Source: Oscillospiraceae bacterium (GTDB lineage: Bacteria; Bacillota; Clostridia; Oscillospirales; CAG-272). Taken from it: a DNA stretch of 52,421 nt. Shown here piece after piece: positions 9,114 to 16,891 of this stretch (within the stretch, counting starts at the first letter, position 1; each line of letters opens with the position of its first letter). A model generated the notes under the pieces. That model was not told where the DNA came from and made no database searches. It was given only the letters and a program-made list of their open reading frames with translations. The position numbers and the translations under genes are program-made. Location: positions 1 through 52,421 of the forward strand of contig SVSB01000017.1 of NCBI GenBank assembly GCA_015064505.1, read 5' to 3'.

Positions 9114-10223
9114 TTATTTTCGGTCAGCAAAATATTTTGCTATCTCATCCATCCTGCTCTCCTGCTTGACCGAGAAGGGGCAACGGCTCTCGCAATGACC
9201 GCAATGCAGACAAGCATCGGCATTGACCGACAGCTTTGTGTAATGATTGGCGGCGATATCATCCCCTGCCAGAGCAAGATCATAATACTTATTCACAAGC
9301 CCGATATCAATTCCGGCAGGGCAAGGCTGGCAATGGTTGCAATAGACGCAAGTACCCGTAACGGTATCCGCCGTAAAGCTTCCGATGATGGAATAGTCCT
9401 TTTCCCCTTCGGTGGCGGTAAGGAATTTCAAAAGTGTATCAAGGTGCTCCATCGTCTGAACACCGGGAACGGCAGTCAGAACACCGGGACGGTCTATAGC
9501 ATATTGCAGGCATTGATTATGCGTCAGCGCAACACCAAAGGGCGACTGATCGGCAGTAAGTAGCTGACCTGCGAAAAATGGCTTCATAACCGAAATACCC
9601 ACGCACTCACGCTCGCACCGCTTGAAAAGCTCAAAACGCTCACTTACAGAGCCGATGCCGTATTCATCCCCCTTTTCAAAATCGTAAGCGGGGTTTAGGG
9701 AGAACATCATCATATCCACAAGCCCCGTATCAAGGATGCGGTTTGCCACGCTCGGCGTATGGGAAGAAAAGCCGATGTGATGAACCACGCCCTGCGCTTT
9801 CAGCTCCTTCAGATAGTCAAGCACGCCGATCTCACAAAGGGTGTCAAAGTCCTCGTCATCGTCAACGCAGTGAAGAAATCCGAAGTCTACGTAGTCTGTG
9901 CCAAGCTGTCGGAGCTCCCAAAGGAAGGTCTTTTTGATGGTGTCAAAATCGCGGCACCAGCCGTATTCACCATTCTCATCATAAACTGCGCCGAAATGCA
10001 CCTGTAAAAACACGTTCTCCCGGCAATCTTTGATTGCTCTGCCGATGGGTGCATAAGACGCCCCTGCCGTGCAAAGATCGAAAAAGTTGATGCCGTTGGC
10101 GATTGCCTTGCGTATAATTGCTTCGATCTCATCTACGGGCGTTTTTCCGATACCGCCCATTCCAAGACCGAGCACGCTGAATTTTTCATTTTCATTTCCG
10201 TGAGGAAGTTTTCTGTATTCCAT
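9114..10223 (-). CDS. Aldo/keto reductase with C-terminal ferredoxin-like domain
   Basis: An NAD(P)H-dependent reductase with a TIM-barrel AKR domain (about 1-285) joined to a C-terminal iron-sulfur segment with two cysteine groups, CVYCNHCQPCP and CLHCGHCESRCP. This arrangement is common in Firmicute AKRs and suggests electron transfer to or from a 4Fe-4S cluster. The barrel contains the family's FDLCTA and TDYVDFGFLHCVDD strands. I prefer ATG 10223 over the in-frame GTG at 10250: GAGGTGAACGG directly precedes 10223, while the upstream start has no ribosome site. It lies just after the flavin-type gene and before DUF5131. The substrate is unknown. Confidence 0.88.
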   Translation of the reverse strand: MEYRKLPHGNENEKFSVLGLGMGGIGKTPVDEIEAIIRKAIANGINFFDLCTAGASYAPIGRAIKDCRENVFLQVHFGAVYDENGEYGWCRDFDTIKKTFLWELRQLGTDYVDFGFLHCVDDDEDFDTLCEIGVLDYLKELKAQGVVHHIGFSSHTPSVANRILDTGLVDMMMFSLNPAYDFEKGDEYGIGSVSERFELFKRCERECVGISVMKPFFAGQLLTADQSPFGVALTHNQCLQYAIDRPGVLTAVPGVQTMEHLDTLLKFLTATEGEKDYSIIGSFTADTVTGTCVYCNHCQPCPAGIDIGLVNKYYDLALAGDDIAANHYTKLSVNADACLHCGHCESRCPFSVKQESRMDEIAKYFADRK

Positions 10224-10253
10224 TCCGTTCACCTCATAGTATGCCTTCACGAT

Positions 10254-10724
10254 TCAGGCTTCGTTGACAAGCTTCCCCGTCATATATTCGATCTCAAGAC
10301 AAAGAACGGCGGTATTACTTCCGTACTTTTCGATCTCGCTGTATATGTAATCCGTATCATCCGTAAAACGCTTACAAAAGTTCAACATCAATCCGTCAGG
10401 CCAATCTTCAACCGCGTGAATACGCCCGAATATGATCACACTGCTGATATTGAGCGACCAATGCCCGTCCTTATGATAACCCTTGTCATAAACGCAGAAA
10501 GAAACCTTATCGCTCTTTGCGATCGCATCAAGCTTATGCCCGAACTTTCCGCTGTGGAAATAAATTTTATTTCTCTTTTCGTCGTAATAAAAATTGATTG
10601 GCAGAGCGTAAGGATAGCCGCCGTCACCGTTAACTGCAAGCACGCCGCGCACCTCTCGTTTTAATATTTCCGCACACTCATCGGGCGAGAGCTTTTGCTT
10701 TTTTCTCGTTAATTCTCTGAACAT
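10254..10724 (-). CDS. Pyridoxamine 5'-phosphate oxidase-family (NimA-like) flavoprotein
   Basis: A small split-barrel flavin-binding protein of the PPOX/FMN-binding family often annotated as nitroimidazole-resistance NimA-like. Diagnostic stretches are the N-terminal helix with CAEILKREVRGVLAVNGDGG, the strand YALPINFYYDEKRNKIYFHS and the GHKLDAI segment that precedes a phosphate/FMN-binding region. These proteins reduce or bind small aromatic or flavin-like molecules; the individual substrate is unknown. The first possible start is TTG 10739, but ATG 10724 has GAGG just upstream and matches the usual N-terminus better. It is separated from the GNAT gene by 4 bases and closely precedes the aldo/keto reductase. 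Confidence 0.85.
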   Translation of the reverse strand: MFRELTRKKQKLSPDECAEILKREVRGVLAVNGDGGYPYALPINFYYDEKRNKIYFHSGKFGHKLDAIAKSDKVSFCVYDKGYHKDGHWSLNISSVIIFGRIHAVEDWPDGLMLNFCKRFTDDTDYIYSEIEKYGSNTAVLCLEIEYMTGKLVNEA

Positions 10725-10743
10725 ATCTTCCCTCGTCAAATTC

Positions 10744-11547
10744 TTATTTGTTCATTCCATCAACCATCTCGCAGGGCTTTGCCATCATTTCCACCCACGC
10801 AGGACGGAAGCCGCTACGGAGTGCGTTACGAACCGATTTAATATTACACCAAGCGGCACAGTAAAACGGTACTTTTCCTCGATTCAAGACCTCGATGGCA
10901 AGACGGCTTGTAAGCGCAGAGGCAATTCCCTGCTTGCGATACTCGGGAAGCACGTCAATTCCTATCTGCCACATAGTATCGCAATCGGCACTGCAACCCG
11001 CAAGACCGATCAGCTTTTCTCCGTCATACGCGCCAACGCCCAGCACGTCAAGCTGCTTTCGTTTCTCGCACAGCGCATTGCTCCATTCGGGCAGGTACAA
11101 GTCTGCAAAGTCGGTCTGTGTCAAAAGCCGCATTTCGTAGGGACCGGCGTCCCCGACGGTCCGTTTTAAGGCGTCCCCGACGGTCCGTTTGCGCAAAATA
11201 TCCACATCCGGCAAAAAATACTCCGCCATAAAGCAGATCTTCTGCCCTTTTTCCATCAACGCATCGTTGAGCACGTGCAGATGCGGTGTTTCAAACAGAT
11301 GCTCCACGGGATATTTGTTTATGTAATTCTCCGCTATCTCGCGGAATTCGGGCGATACCGACGCCACCACGCCCGAGCCGTAGGACACGAGCTGGCAGAA
11401 AAACGGAAGCTTCAAATACCGCCTCGCTCCGTTATTCTCCCGGGACGTTACGACCACGTTCTCGCTTTTTTCAAAGTCCGACGGCTCGGCGCAAAGATCG
11501 ACGGCGGATTGTGCAATAGCAATCTTCAAAATATCTTGGTTGGTCAT
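10744..11547 (-). CDS. GNAT-family N-acetyltransferase with a repeat inserted in its linker
   Basis: A cytoplasmic acetyl-CoA-dependent acyltransferase. The C-terminal half carries the GNAT acetyl-CoA signature (IGIDVLPEYRKQGIASALTSR) and the YCAAWCNIKSVRNALRSGF tail helix. The N-terminal half is the extra domain seen in a Clostridia subgroup. Between them the peptide RTVGDALKRTVGDAGP is encoded by a repetitive DNA element (11,135-11,190) that matches an intergenic repeat at 24,819-24,932 (26 of 28 bases in the core). The reading frame stays open, so the protein is probably intact with a longer linker. It starts at ATG 11547 behind GGAG and a TTGCAA-17-TATAAT promoter, and heads the four-gene operon down to 8377. 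The acceptor substrate is unknown. Confidence 0.85.
   Translation of the reverse strand: MTNQDILKIAIAQSAVDLCAEPSDFEKSENVVVTSRENNGARRYLKLPFFCQLVSYGSGVVASVSPEFREIAENYINKYPVEHLFETPHLHVLNDALMEKGQKICFMAEYFLPDVDILRKRTVGDALKRTVGDAGPYEMRLLTQTDFADLYLPEWSNALCEKRKQLDVLGVGAYDGEKLIGLAGCSADCDTMWQIGIDVLPEYRKQGIASALTSRLAIEVLNRGKVPFYCAAWCNIKSVRNALRSGFRPAWVEMMAKPCEMVDGMNK
11135..11190 (-). repeat. Hairpin repeat unit and partial duplicate inside the GNAT gene
   Basis: Read on the minus strand, 11,162-11,135 equals the 28-bp core found three times at 24,819-24,932 except at two positions, including the CCCTACGA tail. Its ends GGACCG and CGGTCC form a 6-bp stem. A second, partial copy (11,171-11,190) repeats 20 bases at a 24-base period, i.e. 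8 codons, keeping the frame. It encodes RTVGDALK-RTVGDAGP in the linker of the acetyltransferase. Confidence 0.85.
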
Positions 11548-11579
11548 TGTTTCTCCGATTTATCAAGTTATACGAGTAC

Positions 11580-11608
11580 ATTATACTTTTTTTCTCGCCA
11601 AGTTGCAA
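11580..11608 (-). promoter_or_regulatory. Sigma70-type promoter of the GNAT operon
   Basis: TTGCAA (11,603-11,608) and TATAAT (11,580-11,585) are separated by exactly 17 bases on the minus strand. The predicted transcript would start about 25 bases before ATG 11547. Confidence 0.7.
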
Positions 11609-11630
11609 CTGGATTTTCAAATGAATCAAA

Positions 11631-11670
11631 AGGGCTTGTTCATCCTTGCGATTTGGGATGAACAAGCCCT
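11631..11670. terminator. Bidirectional intrinsic terminator after pfk
   Basis: A perfect 15-bp stem (AGGGCTTGTTCATCC and its complement) with a 10-base loop. It is flanked by T-runs on both strands, longer on the plus strand. It ends the phosphofructokinase transcript just before the GNAT promoter. Confidence 0.88.
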
Positions 11671-11692
11671 TTTTTGCTTTTATAATAACTCG

Positions 11693-12820
11693 TCAGTCTC
11701 CGAAGGAAATGCCGATATTGCGAGCGGTTTTAACTACGAATCCATCGGGGTCCACGTTATTGCTGCCGCCCTTGCTGGTCTCGCCTGTAGCGCCGCTGCC
11801 AAGCACCTTTTCAAGAGAAACGGTCTGAGGCGTTGCGTTATAGATGGTAACCATTTCTCCGCTCTTTCCCTCAAAAAGTGCATCAACCGCAAGAGAGCCG
11901 AGCTTGGTGCAAAGACTTCTGTCATACTGGCAGGTTTCGCCGCCGCGCTGGGTATGGCCGATGTTGGTAGCACGGACCTCCTTGCCCTCAAGCAGCTCTT
12001 CAAGCTGAGAGGCAAGCTGCTCGCCAACGCCGCCGAGACGAACGGTATCGGCGCTGTCGGCAACTATCTTCTTGATAACGACGTCGCCGCCCTTGGGCTT
12101 TGCACCCTCAGAAACAACGATTACGGTATCGTTAAGCCCCTTCGCGTCGCGTTCCTTGATAACCTCAACGATCTTGTTGATATCGTAAGGGATCTCGGGC
12201 AAAAGAATGATATCCGCACCGCCGGAAAGGCCGCCCTCAAGTGCAAGCCAGCCGCAGTTTCTGCCCATTACCTCAAGGATCTGAACTCTATCGTGGGAAA
12301 ACGCCGTTGTTCTCACTCTGTCAACCGCCTCGCAAATTACACCGAGCGCGGTGGTGAATCCAAAGGTAATATCAGCATAGGACACGTCGTTATCTATGGT
12401 CTTGGGAACGCCGATAACCCGCACGCCCTTTCTTGCAAAGTCACGGGCGCTCGTAAGGGTACCGTCACCGCCGATAACCACCAGCGCGTCAATGTGAAGA
12501 TCCTTAAGATTCTGGATCGCAACGTCGCTGACGTCCTTATGGCAGATTTCACCGTTTTCATCGCGATAAGCGTAGTTGAAAAGGTTATCCTTATTTGAGT
12601 TTTTCAGTATGGTTCCGCCCTGATTAAGGATGTGCTCCGTGTTCTCAGCGGAAAGATGCATATAGTTGTTGAAGTAAAGGCCCGCATAGCCCTTTTTAAA
12701 GCCTATGACCTCACAGCCGTACTTATTGATAGCGGTAAGCGTTACTGCTCTGACAACCGCATTAAGACCGGAGCAGTCTCCTCCGCCGGTCAGAACACCG
12801 ATTCTTTTGATATCAGACAT
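11693..12820 (-). CDS. pfkA: 6-phosphofructokinase, mixed-type (group III-like)
   Basis: Phosphorylates fructose 6-phosphate to fructose 1,6-bisphosphate in glycolysis. The sequence has the N-terminal nucleotide loop TGGGDCSGLN (11-20), GGDGT (117-121), PKTIDND (139-145) with the catalytic Asp, and MGRNCGWLA. The residue equivalent to E. coli Gly104 is Gly120, typical of ATP users. The residue equivalent to Gly124 is Lys140, typical of pyrophosphate users and of mixed group III ATP enzymes. At 375 residues it is longer than the 320-residue E. coli type, as group III enzymes are. GGAG lies 7 bases before ATG 12820. It is monocistronic between a TTGTAA-17-TACAAT promoter and the 11,631 terminator. 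ATP is my preferred donor. Confidence 0.93.
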   Translation of the reverse strand: MSDIKRIGVLTGGGDCSGLNAVVRAVTLTAINKYGCEVIGFKKGYAGLYFNNYMHLSAENTEHILNQGGTILKNSNKDNLFNYAYRDENGEICHKDVSDVAIQNLKDLHIDALVVIGGDGTLTSARDFARKGVRVIGVPKTIDNDVSYADITFGFTTALGVICEAVDRVRTTAFSHDRVQILEVMGRNCGWLALEGGLSGGADIILLPEIPYDINKIVEVIKERDAKGLNDTVIVVSEGAKPKGGDVVIKKIVADSADTVRLGGVGEQLASQLEELLEGKEVRATNIGHTQRGGETCQYDRSLCTKLGSLAVDALFEGKSGEMVTIYNATPQTVSLEKVLGSGATGETSKGGSNNVDPDGFVVKTARNIGISFGD

Positions 12821-12883
12821 TTTTTAACTCCATTCTGCTTTTTTGCAACTCTTCTTTTGTAATAATCACAAGTCATCTTTTTT

Positions 12884-12912
12884 ATTGTACCATAGTTATT
12901 TTCTTTTTACAA
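12884..12912 (-). promoter_or_regulatory. Promoter of the phosphofructokinase gene
   Basis: TTGTAA (12,907-12,912) and TACAAT (12,884-12,889) lie 17 bases apart on the minus strand, giving a leader of about 55 bases before ATG 12820. Confidence 0.6.
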
Positions 12913-13029
12913 TATATTTTTCAAATGTATAAAAAATATTTCCTTGAAGAATAAAAAAGGCGTTTTGCGGGCTCTCGCATTTTGTGCGGACTGATGTAAT
13001 CTCACCTTTGCAATCGCATATATAAATAT

Positions 13030-13068
13030 GAGCGGCACATTTGAAGTTTAATTCCAAACGTACCGCTC
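13030..13068 (-). terminator. Hairpin downstream of pcp
   Basis: GAGCGGTACGTTTG pairs with CAAATGTGCCGCTC over 14 bp, with two G-U pairs when read as minus-strand RNA. It is 35 bases past the pcp stop. The following bases are A/T rich but lack a clean U-run, so it may be a weak terminator or a transcript-end stabiliser. Confidence 0.55.
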
Positions 13069-13102
13069 TTGATTCTTTATTTATTGAGAACATAATACCA
13101 AG

Positions 13103-13687
13103 TTACACGGCTATGCTCTCTATCGCCGCAATCAGACCCTTTATTATATCGTCAAGCTCCATTGAGGGGGCTTTTCCCTGCTCCTTGCAATAGGGGATAT
13201 GGATAAAGCACACCTTTGTTTTCGTGCCTTTATAATGAGAGAGCAAGGAATAAAGAACGTCGTTGCAAACGTAGGCACCCGCCGAATAAGATACCTGCGA
13301 CGGAACGCCCGCTTTGTTTATGTATTCCGCCATTTTCCTAACGGGCAGGGTGGAAAACAGCGCGTTTTCGCCTTTCTGCAGTATGGGCTCGTCGTGGGGC
13401 TCGTTGCCTTCGTTATCGGGGATACCCGCGTGGCGAAGATTTATACCCACAAGCTCGGGAGTTATCGCGCTTCTGCCACCTGCCTGACCAACGCAAATAA
13501 CGGCATCGTACTTATCCTCTGCTACGTCTATTACTTTTTTGGCGGCAAGCTCAAACACAACGGGGATAAGCAGCTTCGTAATTTCAAAGCCGTTTATTTC
13601 ATTCGGCAAACGAAGGACCGCCTCCCACGATGGGTTTATTTTTTCCCCGCCGAAGGGCTCAAAGCCCGTTATCAACAGTTTTTTCAT
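13103..13687 (-). CDS. pcp: Pyroglutamyl-peptidase I
   Basis: A cytoplasmic cysteine peptidase (family C15) that removes N-terminal pyroglutamate from peptides. The start KKLLITGFEPFGG is diagnostic. The catalytic triad is visible as Glu78 (SAITPELVG), Cys141 (YVCNDVLYSLL) and His163 (FIHIPY). Length 194 residues is slightly short of the usual 200-215 but no motif is missing. GAGGTGCGTT precedes ATG 13687. It is the last gene of a three-gene series with DUF6320 and the hydrolase-acyltransferase fusion; the functional link to those is unclear. Confidence 0.93.
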   Translation of the reverse strand: MKKLLITGFEPFGGEKINPSWEAVLRLPNEINGFEITKLLIPVVFELAAKKVIDVAEDKYDAVICVGQAGGRSAITPELVGINLRHAGIPDNEGNEPHDEPILQKGENALFSTLPVRKMAEYINKAGVPSQVSYSAGAYVCNDVLYSLLSHYKGTKTKVCFIHIPYCKEQGKAPSMELDDIIKGLIAAIESIAV

Positions 13688-13708
13688 AACGCACCTCGCC
13701 CTGAAAAA

Positions 13709-14407
13709 TCAGCCAAGGAAAAACTTTTTGCGCAAGGACTCCTTAAGCGGCTTTACGATTGCGATCACGATCTGCAGCATACCGATAACGAAAAGCGTTG
13801 TAAAGGAGCAGGCAGACCAGAACACGGGAGAAACTATACCGAAGGTTACCCAGATAAGAAGCTCTATAAGGCACGTCCAAAGCCCGAGAGCAATGGTAGC
13901 ACCGCCGAAAATATAAAGATATCCGCGGCGGATATAACAGCAAAGAGTAACGACGGCACAGCAAATAAGTCCCAGCGCTCCCGTTACGGGGAAAGCAAAG
14001 GAAAGAAACCATCCGCCGCCGTTCTGCAGATCAATATAGAGGAGATACAGCAGAACCGCCGCAAAATCACTTGCCACGAAGATTATGGGCGGCGCGTGCT
14101 TGAACCAGAAGGGCAAAATCAGAATTATGTACCCAAGAAGCACTCCTCCCGCAACGAGGCCGGACCAGGTGACCGTTGCATGCCACGCAAGCTCGAATAT
14201 CACGGGAAGAGCGAGAGGAATGAACCACAGAATAGTGATAACGAACAAAAGACCGCGCCTGTTATATTCTTCCGATTGGAATTCCTTGTTTGGATAAGCG
14301 GGGAGCGCATCAGATTGAGGTATATCGGGATGATACACCCTTGTGTTACACACGGGACAGCGCTTTTGCCCATCGGAGAGCTGAACTCCGCAATTAACGC
14401 AATACAT
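13709..14407 (-). CDS. DUF6320 zinc-ribbon membrane protein
   Basis: An N-terminal zinc ribbon (Cys3, Cys6, Cys17, Cys20 in YCVNCGVQL...RCPVCN) is followed by about six hydrophobic segments between residues 50 and 220, so this is an integral membrane protein with a cytoplasmic metal-binding head. The layout fits the DUF6320 family, which has no known function. Its start (AAAGGAGTAAAT before ATG 14407) is two bases after the stop of the hydrolase-acyltransferase gene, implying tight co-expression. By position it could anchor or assist that enzyme at the membrane, but this is inference only. Confidence 0.8.
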   Translation of the reverse strand: MYCVNCGVQLSDGQKRCPVCNTRVYHPDIPQSDALPAYPNKEFQSEEYNRRGLLFVITILWFIPLALPVIFELAWHATVTWSGLVAGGVLLGYIILILPFWFKHAPPIIFVASDFAAVLLYLLYIDLQNGGGWFLSFAFPVTGALGLICCAVVTLCCYIRRGYLYIFGGATIALGLWTCLIELLIWVTFGIVSPVFWSACSFTTLFVIGMLQIVIAIVKPLKESLRKKFFLG

Positions 14408-14409
14408 AT

Positions 14410-16644
14410 TTACTCCTTTCCCCTTGAGTTGCTTTCCGCAATCGGCATTATGCCAAGCTCGCGGAGAACGTGGTATATCTCGTATTCAAGGACTGGCTCC
14501 GCAATATTGCGGATAATATTAAGCACCAGCTTGCCGTTATAGGTGATTGCGGAGGTGTTATACGGAGAGCTTGATTGGGAACCAAGCACAAAATCAAGCC
14601 TTTCCACGTACCGCATAAATTCCTCGGGCATTCTTTCCGCGCCGAGATTTGAAAAGCTGAAGCATGACTTGCGCTCACCAACGGCATTGAAGATCATCTT
14701 CATCACGATATCCTTGATGAAAAGCGGAACGAGCTTCATTGCAAGAGGCTTTTCGCTGTTTACGTTGGTGGCTATCATAGCCGCCATATTCTTTTCCGTG
14801 ATCTGCAGCTTGAGCTGATGGTGGACTATATCGCAGATCTCGTCAAATTCATATTTGCCGAGGCGCGGATCAATGCCCGGCGTTGCGTAAAGCACGAAGT
14901 TGCGAAGGGTGCGCGAGGGAAAGAGCTTACGCAGATTCACGGGAACGCAAACCTTTATGGGCAGATACTTCTTCTTGTTAAGCACGCGTTTTTCCTGCAC
15001 GCGCATTGCCGCGCACATCAGAACCGAGGTGAGATAAGCGGTAACGGTAACGCCCCTCTTTTTGGACTCCGCAACTATCTTATCCGCATCAAGAATAAAG
15101 CTCGTGTTGGTGCGGAAGCCGTCCACTTCCCTTTTGCCGTTTATGCGGAAGGAATCCGTATCGGCACGGGAGGCGGGCGTTGGTCCCGCGTACTTAAGAA
15201 AGCTGTCCTCAAGCTCCGCATCGCTCGGCTCTTCCAGACGGTCAAGCACGCCGTTGCCCGCAGGCACCTTGACTCCGTACTTCTGGTAAAGATATTCGGA
15301 TACCAGTGTTTTTAAGAACACGAGTCCGCCGTTGCCGTCTGTCAGCGCGTGGAAAAACTCCACCGCTATGCGACGCTCGTAAACGATAACTCGGAAGGCA
15401 CACTTGCTTATATCGTCAAAGGGCATTCGGGAAAGTGGATACGGCTTTTCTTCCAGAATTTCGGGCGCACGGGGCACCTCCTCAAGATAATACCAGAAAA
15501 GTCCGCGCCGAACGCGCATGGCAATAGACGGAAAGCGGCGCACGGTTACGTCAAGAGCCACTTTAAGGGTCGCAACGTCCACCCTTTCGTAAAGGGTTGC
15601 AGACAGGCGGAACAGATTAGTCCAGTTGCGGCTCATGGAAGCGGGAAAGATCTTTGCCGCGTTGTCAAGAGCAAGCCAACGGAGCTTTTTCTGACTGCAG
15701 ATATGTGTCTTTATAAACTCGGATATCTTATCAAAATCCGATTCAAATTCCTTTAAGCAGTAAAGCACGTACCCGTGCCACATTCCGGGAGCTATAACAA
15801 GCTCGCTTTCCGAACCCTCTGCAAGAAGCTTTTTATGCAGCTCGGCGGAATCGTCAAGCATTATTTCATCACTGCCAACAAAGATAAGGGACGGGGGCAT
15901 ATCCGCAAGATCCCCGAAGAGAGGTGACATACGGGGATTTCTTTTGACTCTTGCATCATCGGCTACATCGTCGTTTGTTTTGGGATATACGTTCTTTCCG
16001 TCGGTAACGGAGCCGTAAGCATAGCAATCCGCAAAAAACTTGAGGCGCTCGGGAGTCATGGAAACGTCCTTCTTCAGATTTACCTTATAGGAGGCTCCCG
16101 ACTGAGTCAGATCCGTCCATGGAGATATGGCGATGATTCCGGCAGGAAGACTTCTTCCCTTATCCTTCAGCTTGCCGCAAAGAGAATAGCAAAGCCCGCC
16201 CCCCGCGCTCTCGCCGCAGATTATAATTTGAGAGGGATCATAGCCGTTAGAAAGAAGATATCCGTACGCTTCAAGGCAATCCTCAAGAGCCGTGGGAAAA
16301 GGATGCTCGGGTGCAAGGCGGTAGGCACAGCAAAAGACCTTTATGCCGCATTTTGCCGCAAGCACGCTGCCAAAGCCCTTTGCGTACGCAAGATTACCGC
16401 ATATATATCCGCCACCGTGCAGATAAAGAATAACGCCCGCAGAAAGCTCGTCTATAGGCGTTATCATAGAGCACTCCATATCCGCAACGCGGATATCCTC
16501 ATACTCCACCTCGCTCTTCTGGAAGCTTGCAAGCAGGGCGCCAATGGCATCCTGCCCCTTGCGGACCGTGGAAAGGGAGCTTTTTTCGATAATGGGCTTA
16601 AAGATGCTCATCTGCGTGCGCATCAGATTTTTAATATATCGCAT
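14410..16644 (-). CDS. Esterase-acyltransferase fusion (HSL hydrolase plus condensation/AATase-like domain)
   Basis: A two-part cytoplasmic or membrane-peripheral enzyme of 744 residues. Residues about 15-315 form an HSL-type alpha/beta hydrolase: HGGG at 76-79, GESAG with Ser146, Asp259 and His290. Residues about 320-735 resemble the alcohol acetyltransferase/condensation superfamily, with the catalytic HxxxDG motif as HALTDG (His432, Asp436, Gly437). Each half alone is ordinary; the fusion suggests acyl transfer combined with ester hydrolysis on a shared lipid or alcohol substrate. AGGAGAGGGAAT precedes ATG 16644, and a TTGATT-17-TATAAT promoter lies 36-64 bases upstream. It heads the series with DUF6320 and pcp. 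The exact reaction is unknown. Confidence 0.85.
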   Translation of the reverse strand: MRYIKNLMRTQMSIFKPIIEKSSLSTVRKGQDAIGALLASFQKSEVEYEDIRVADMECSMITPIDELSAGVILYLHGGGYICGNLAYAKGFGSVLAAKCGIKVFCCAYRLAPEHPFPTALEDCLEAYGYLLSNGYDPSQIIICGESAGGGLCYSLCGKLKDKGRSLPAGIIAISPWTDLTQSGASYKVNLKKDVSMTPERLKFFADCYAYGSVTDGKNVYPKTNDDVADDARVKRNPRMSPLFGDLADMPPSLIFVGSDEIMLDDSAELHKKLLAEGSESELVIAPGMWHGYVLYCLKEFESDFDKISEFIKTHICSQKKLRWLALDNAAKIFPASMSRNWTNLFRLSATLYERVDVATLKVALDVTVRRFPSIAMRVRRGLFWYYLEEVPRAPEILEEKPYPLSRMPFDDISKCAFRVIVYERRIAVEFFHALTDGNGGLVFLKTLVSEYLYQKYGVKVPAGNGVLDRLEEPSDAELEDSFLKYAGPTPASRADTDSFRINGKREVDGFRTNTSFILDADKIVAESKKRGVTVTAYLTSVLMCAAMRVQEKRVLNKKKYLPIKVCVPVNLRKLFPSRTLRNFVLYATPGIDPRLGKYEFDEICDIVHHQLKLQITEKNMAAMIATNVNSEKPLAMKLVPLFIKDIVMKMIFNAVGERKSCFSFSNLGAERMPEEFMRYVERLDFVLGSQSSSPYNTSAITYNGKLVLNIIRNIAEPVLEYEIYHVLRELGIMPIAESNSRGKE

Positions 16645-16679
16645 ATTCCCTCTCCTTTCACCGCTTTAGCTTTTTATTA

Positions 16680-16708
16680 ATTATATATTATTTGAGCGGG
16701 AAAATCAA
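16680..16708 (-). promoter_or_regulatory. Promoter of the fusion-DUF6320-pcp series
   Basis: TTGATT (16,703-16,708) and TATAAT (16,680-16,685), with a 17-base spacer, on the minus strand upstream of ATG 16644. Confidence 0.65.
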
Positions 16709-16740
16709 CTGCTTTGCTCTATATTTGCAGTTATCCCCCG

Positions 16741-16891
16741 CAATGCCACTCCCCGATGCCGCTAAGTTAAGAAAACACCACCGCCAAGATCCTTCAGCGA
16801 GCCTTGCCGTCATCCTTGAGAGAGCGAAGCGACCGAAGGATCTCAAGGCTCTGCGCTCTGGGATGACCGACGGCTTAACTGAGTGGCATTG
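16741..16891. mobile_element. MITE-like 151-bp element with inverted ends
   Basis: The outer ends CAATGCCACT (16,741-16,750) and AGTGGCATTG (16,882-16,891) are a perfect 10-bp inverted pair. AAGTTAAG/CTTAACT lies further in. Inside are nested inverted pairs GTCATCC/GGATGAC and CCTTGAGA/TCTCAAGG around GAGCGAAGCGACCGAAGGA, the pattern of widespread small repeats in Firmicutes. It codes for no protein of its own, but its right end supplies the last 15 codons and the stop of the ABC transporter gene. No clear target duplication is seen. Confidence 0.7.

Noticed and set aside
12896..13093. 65-codon minus frame between pfk and pcp
   Set aside because: It covers the pcp hairpin and part of the pfk promoter and has no ribosome site.
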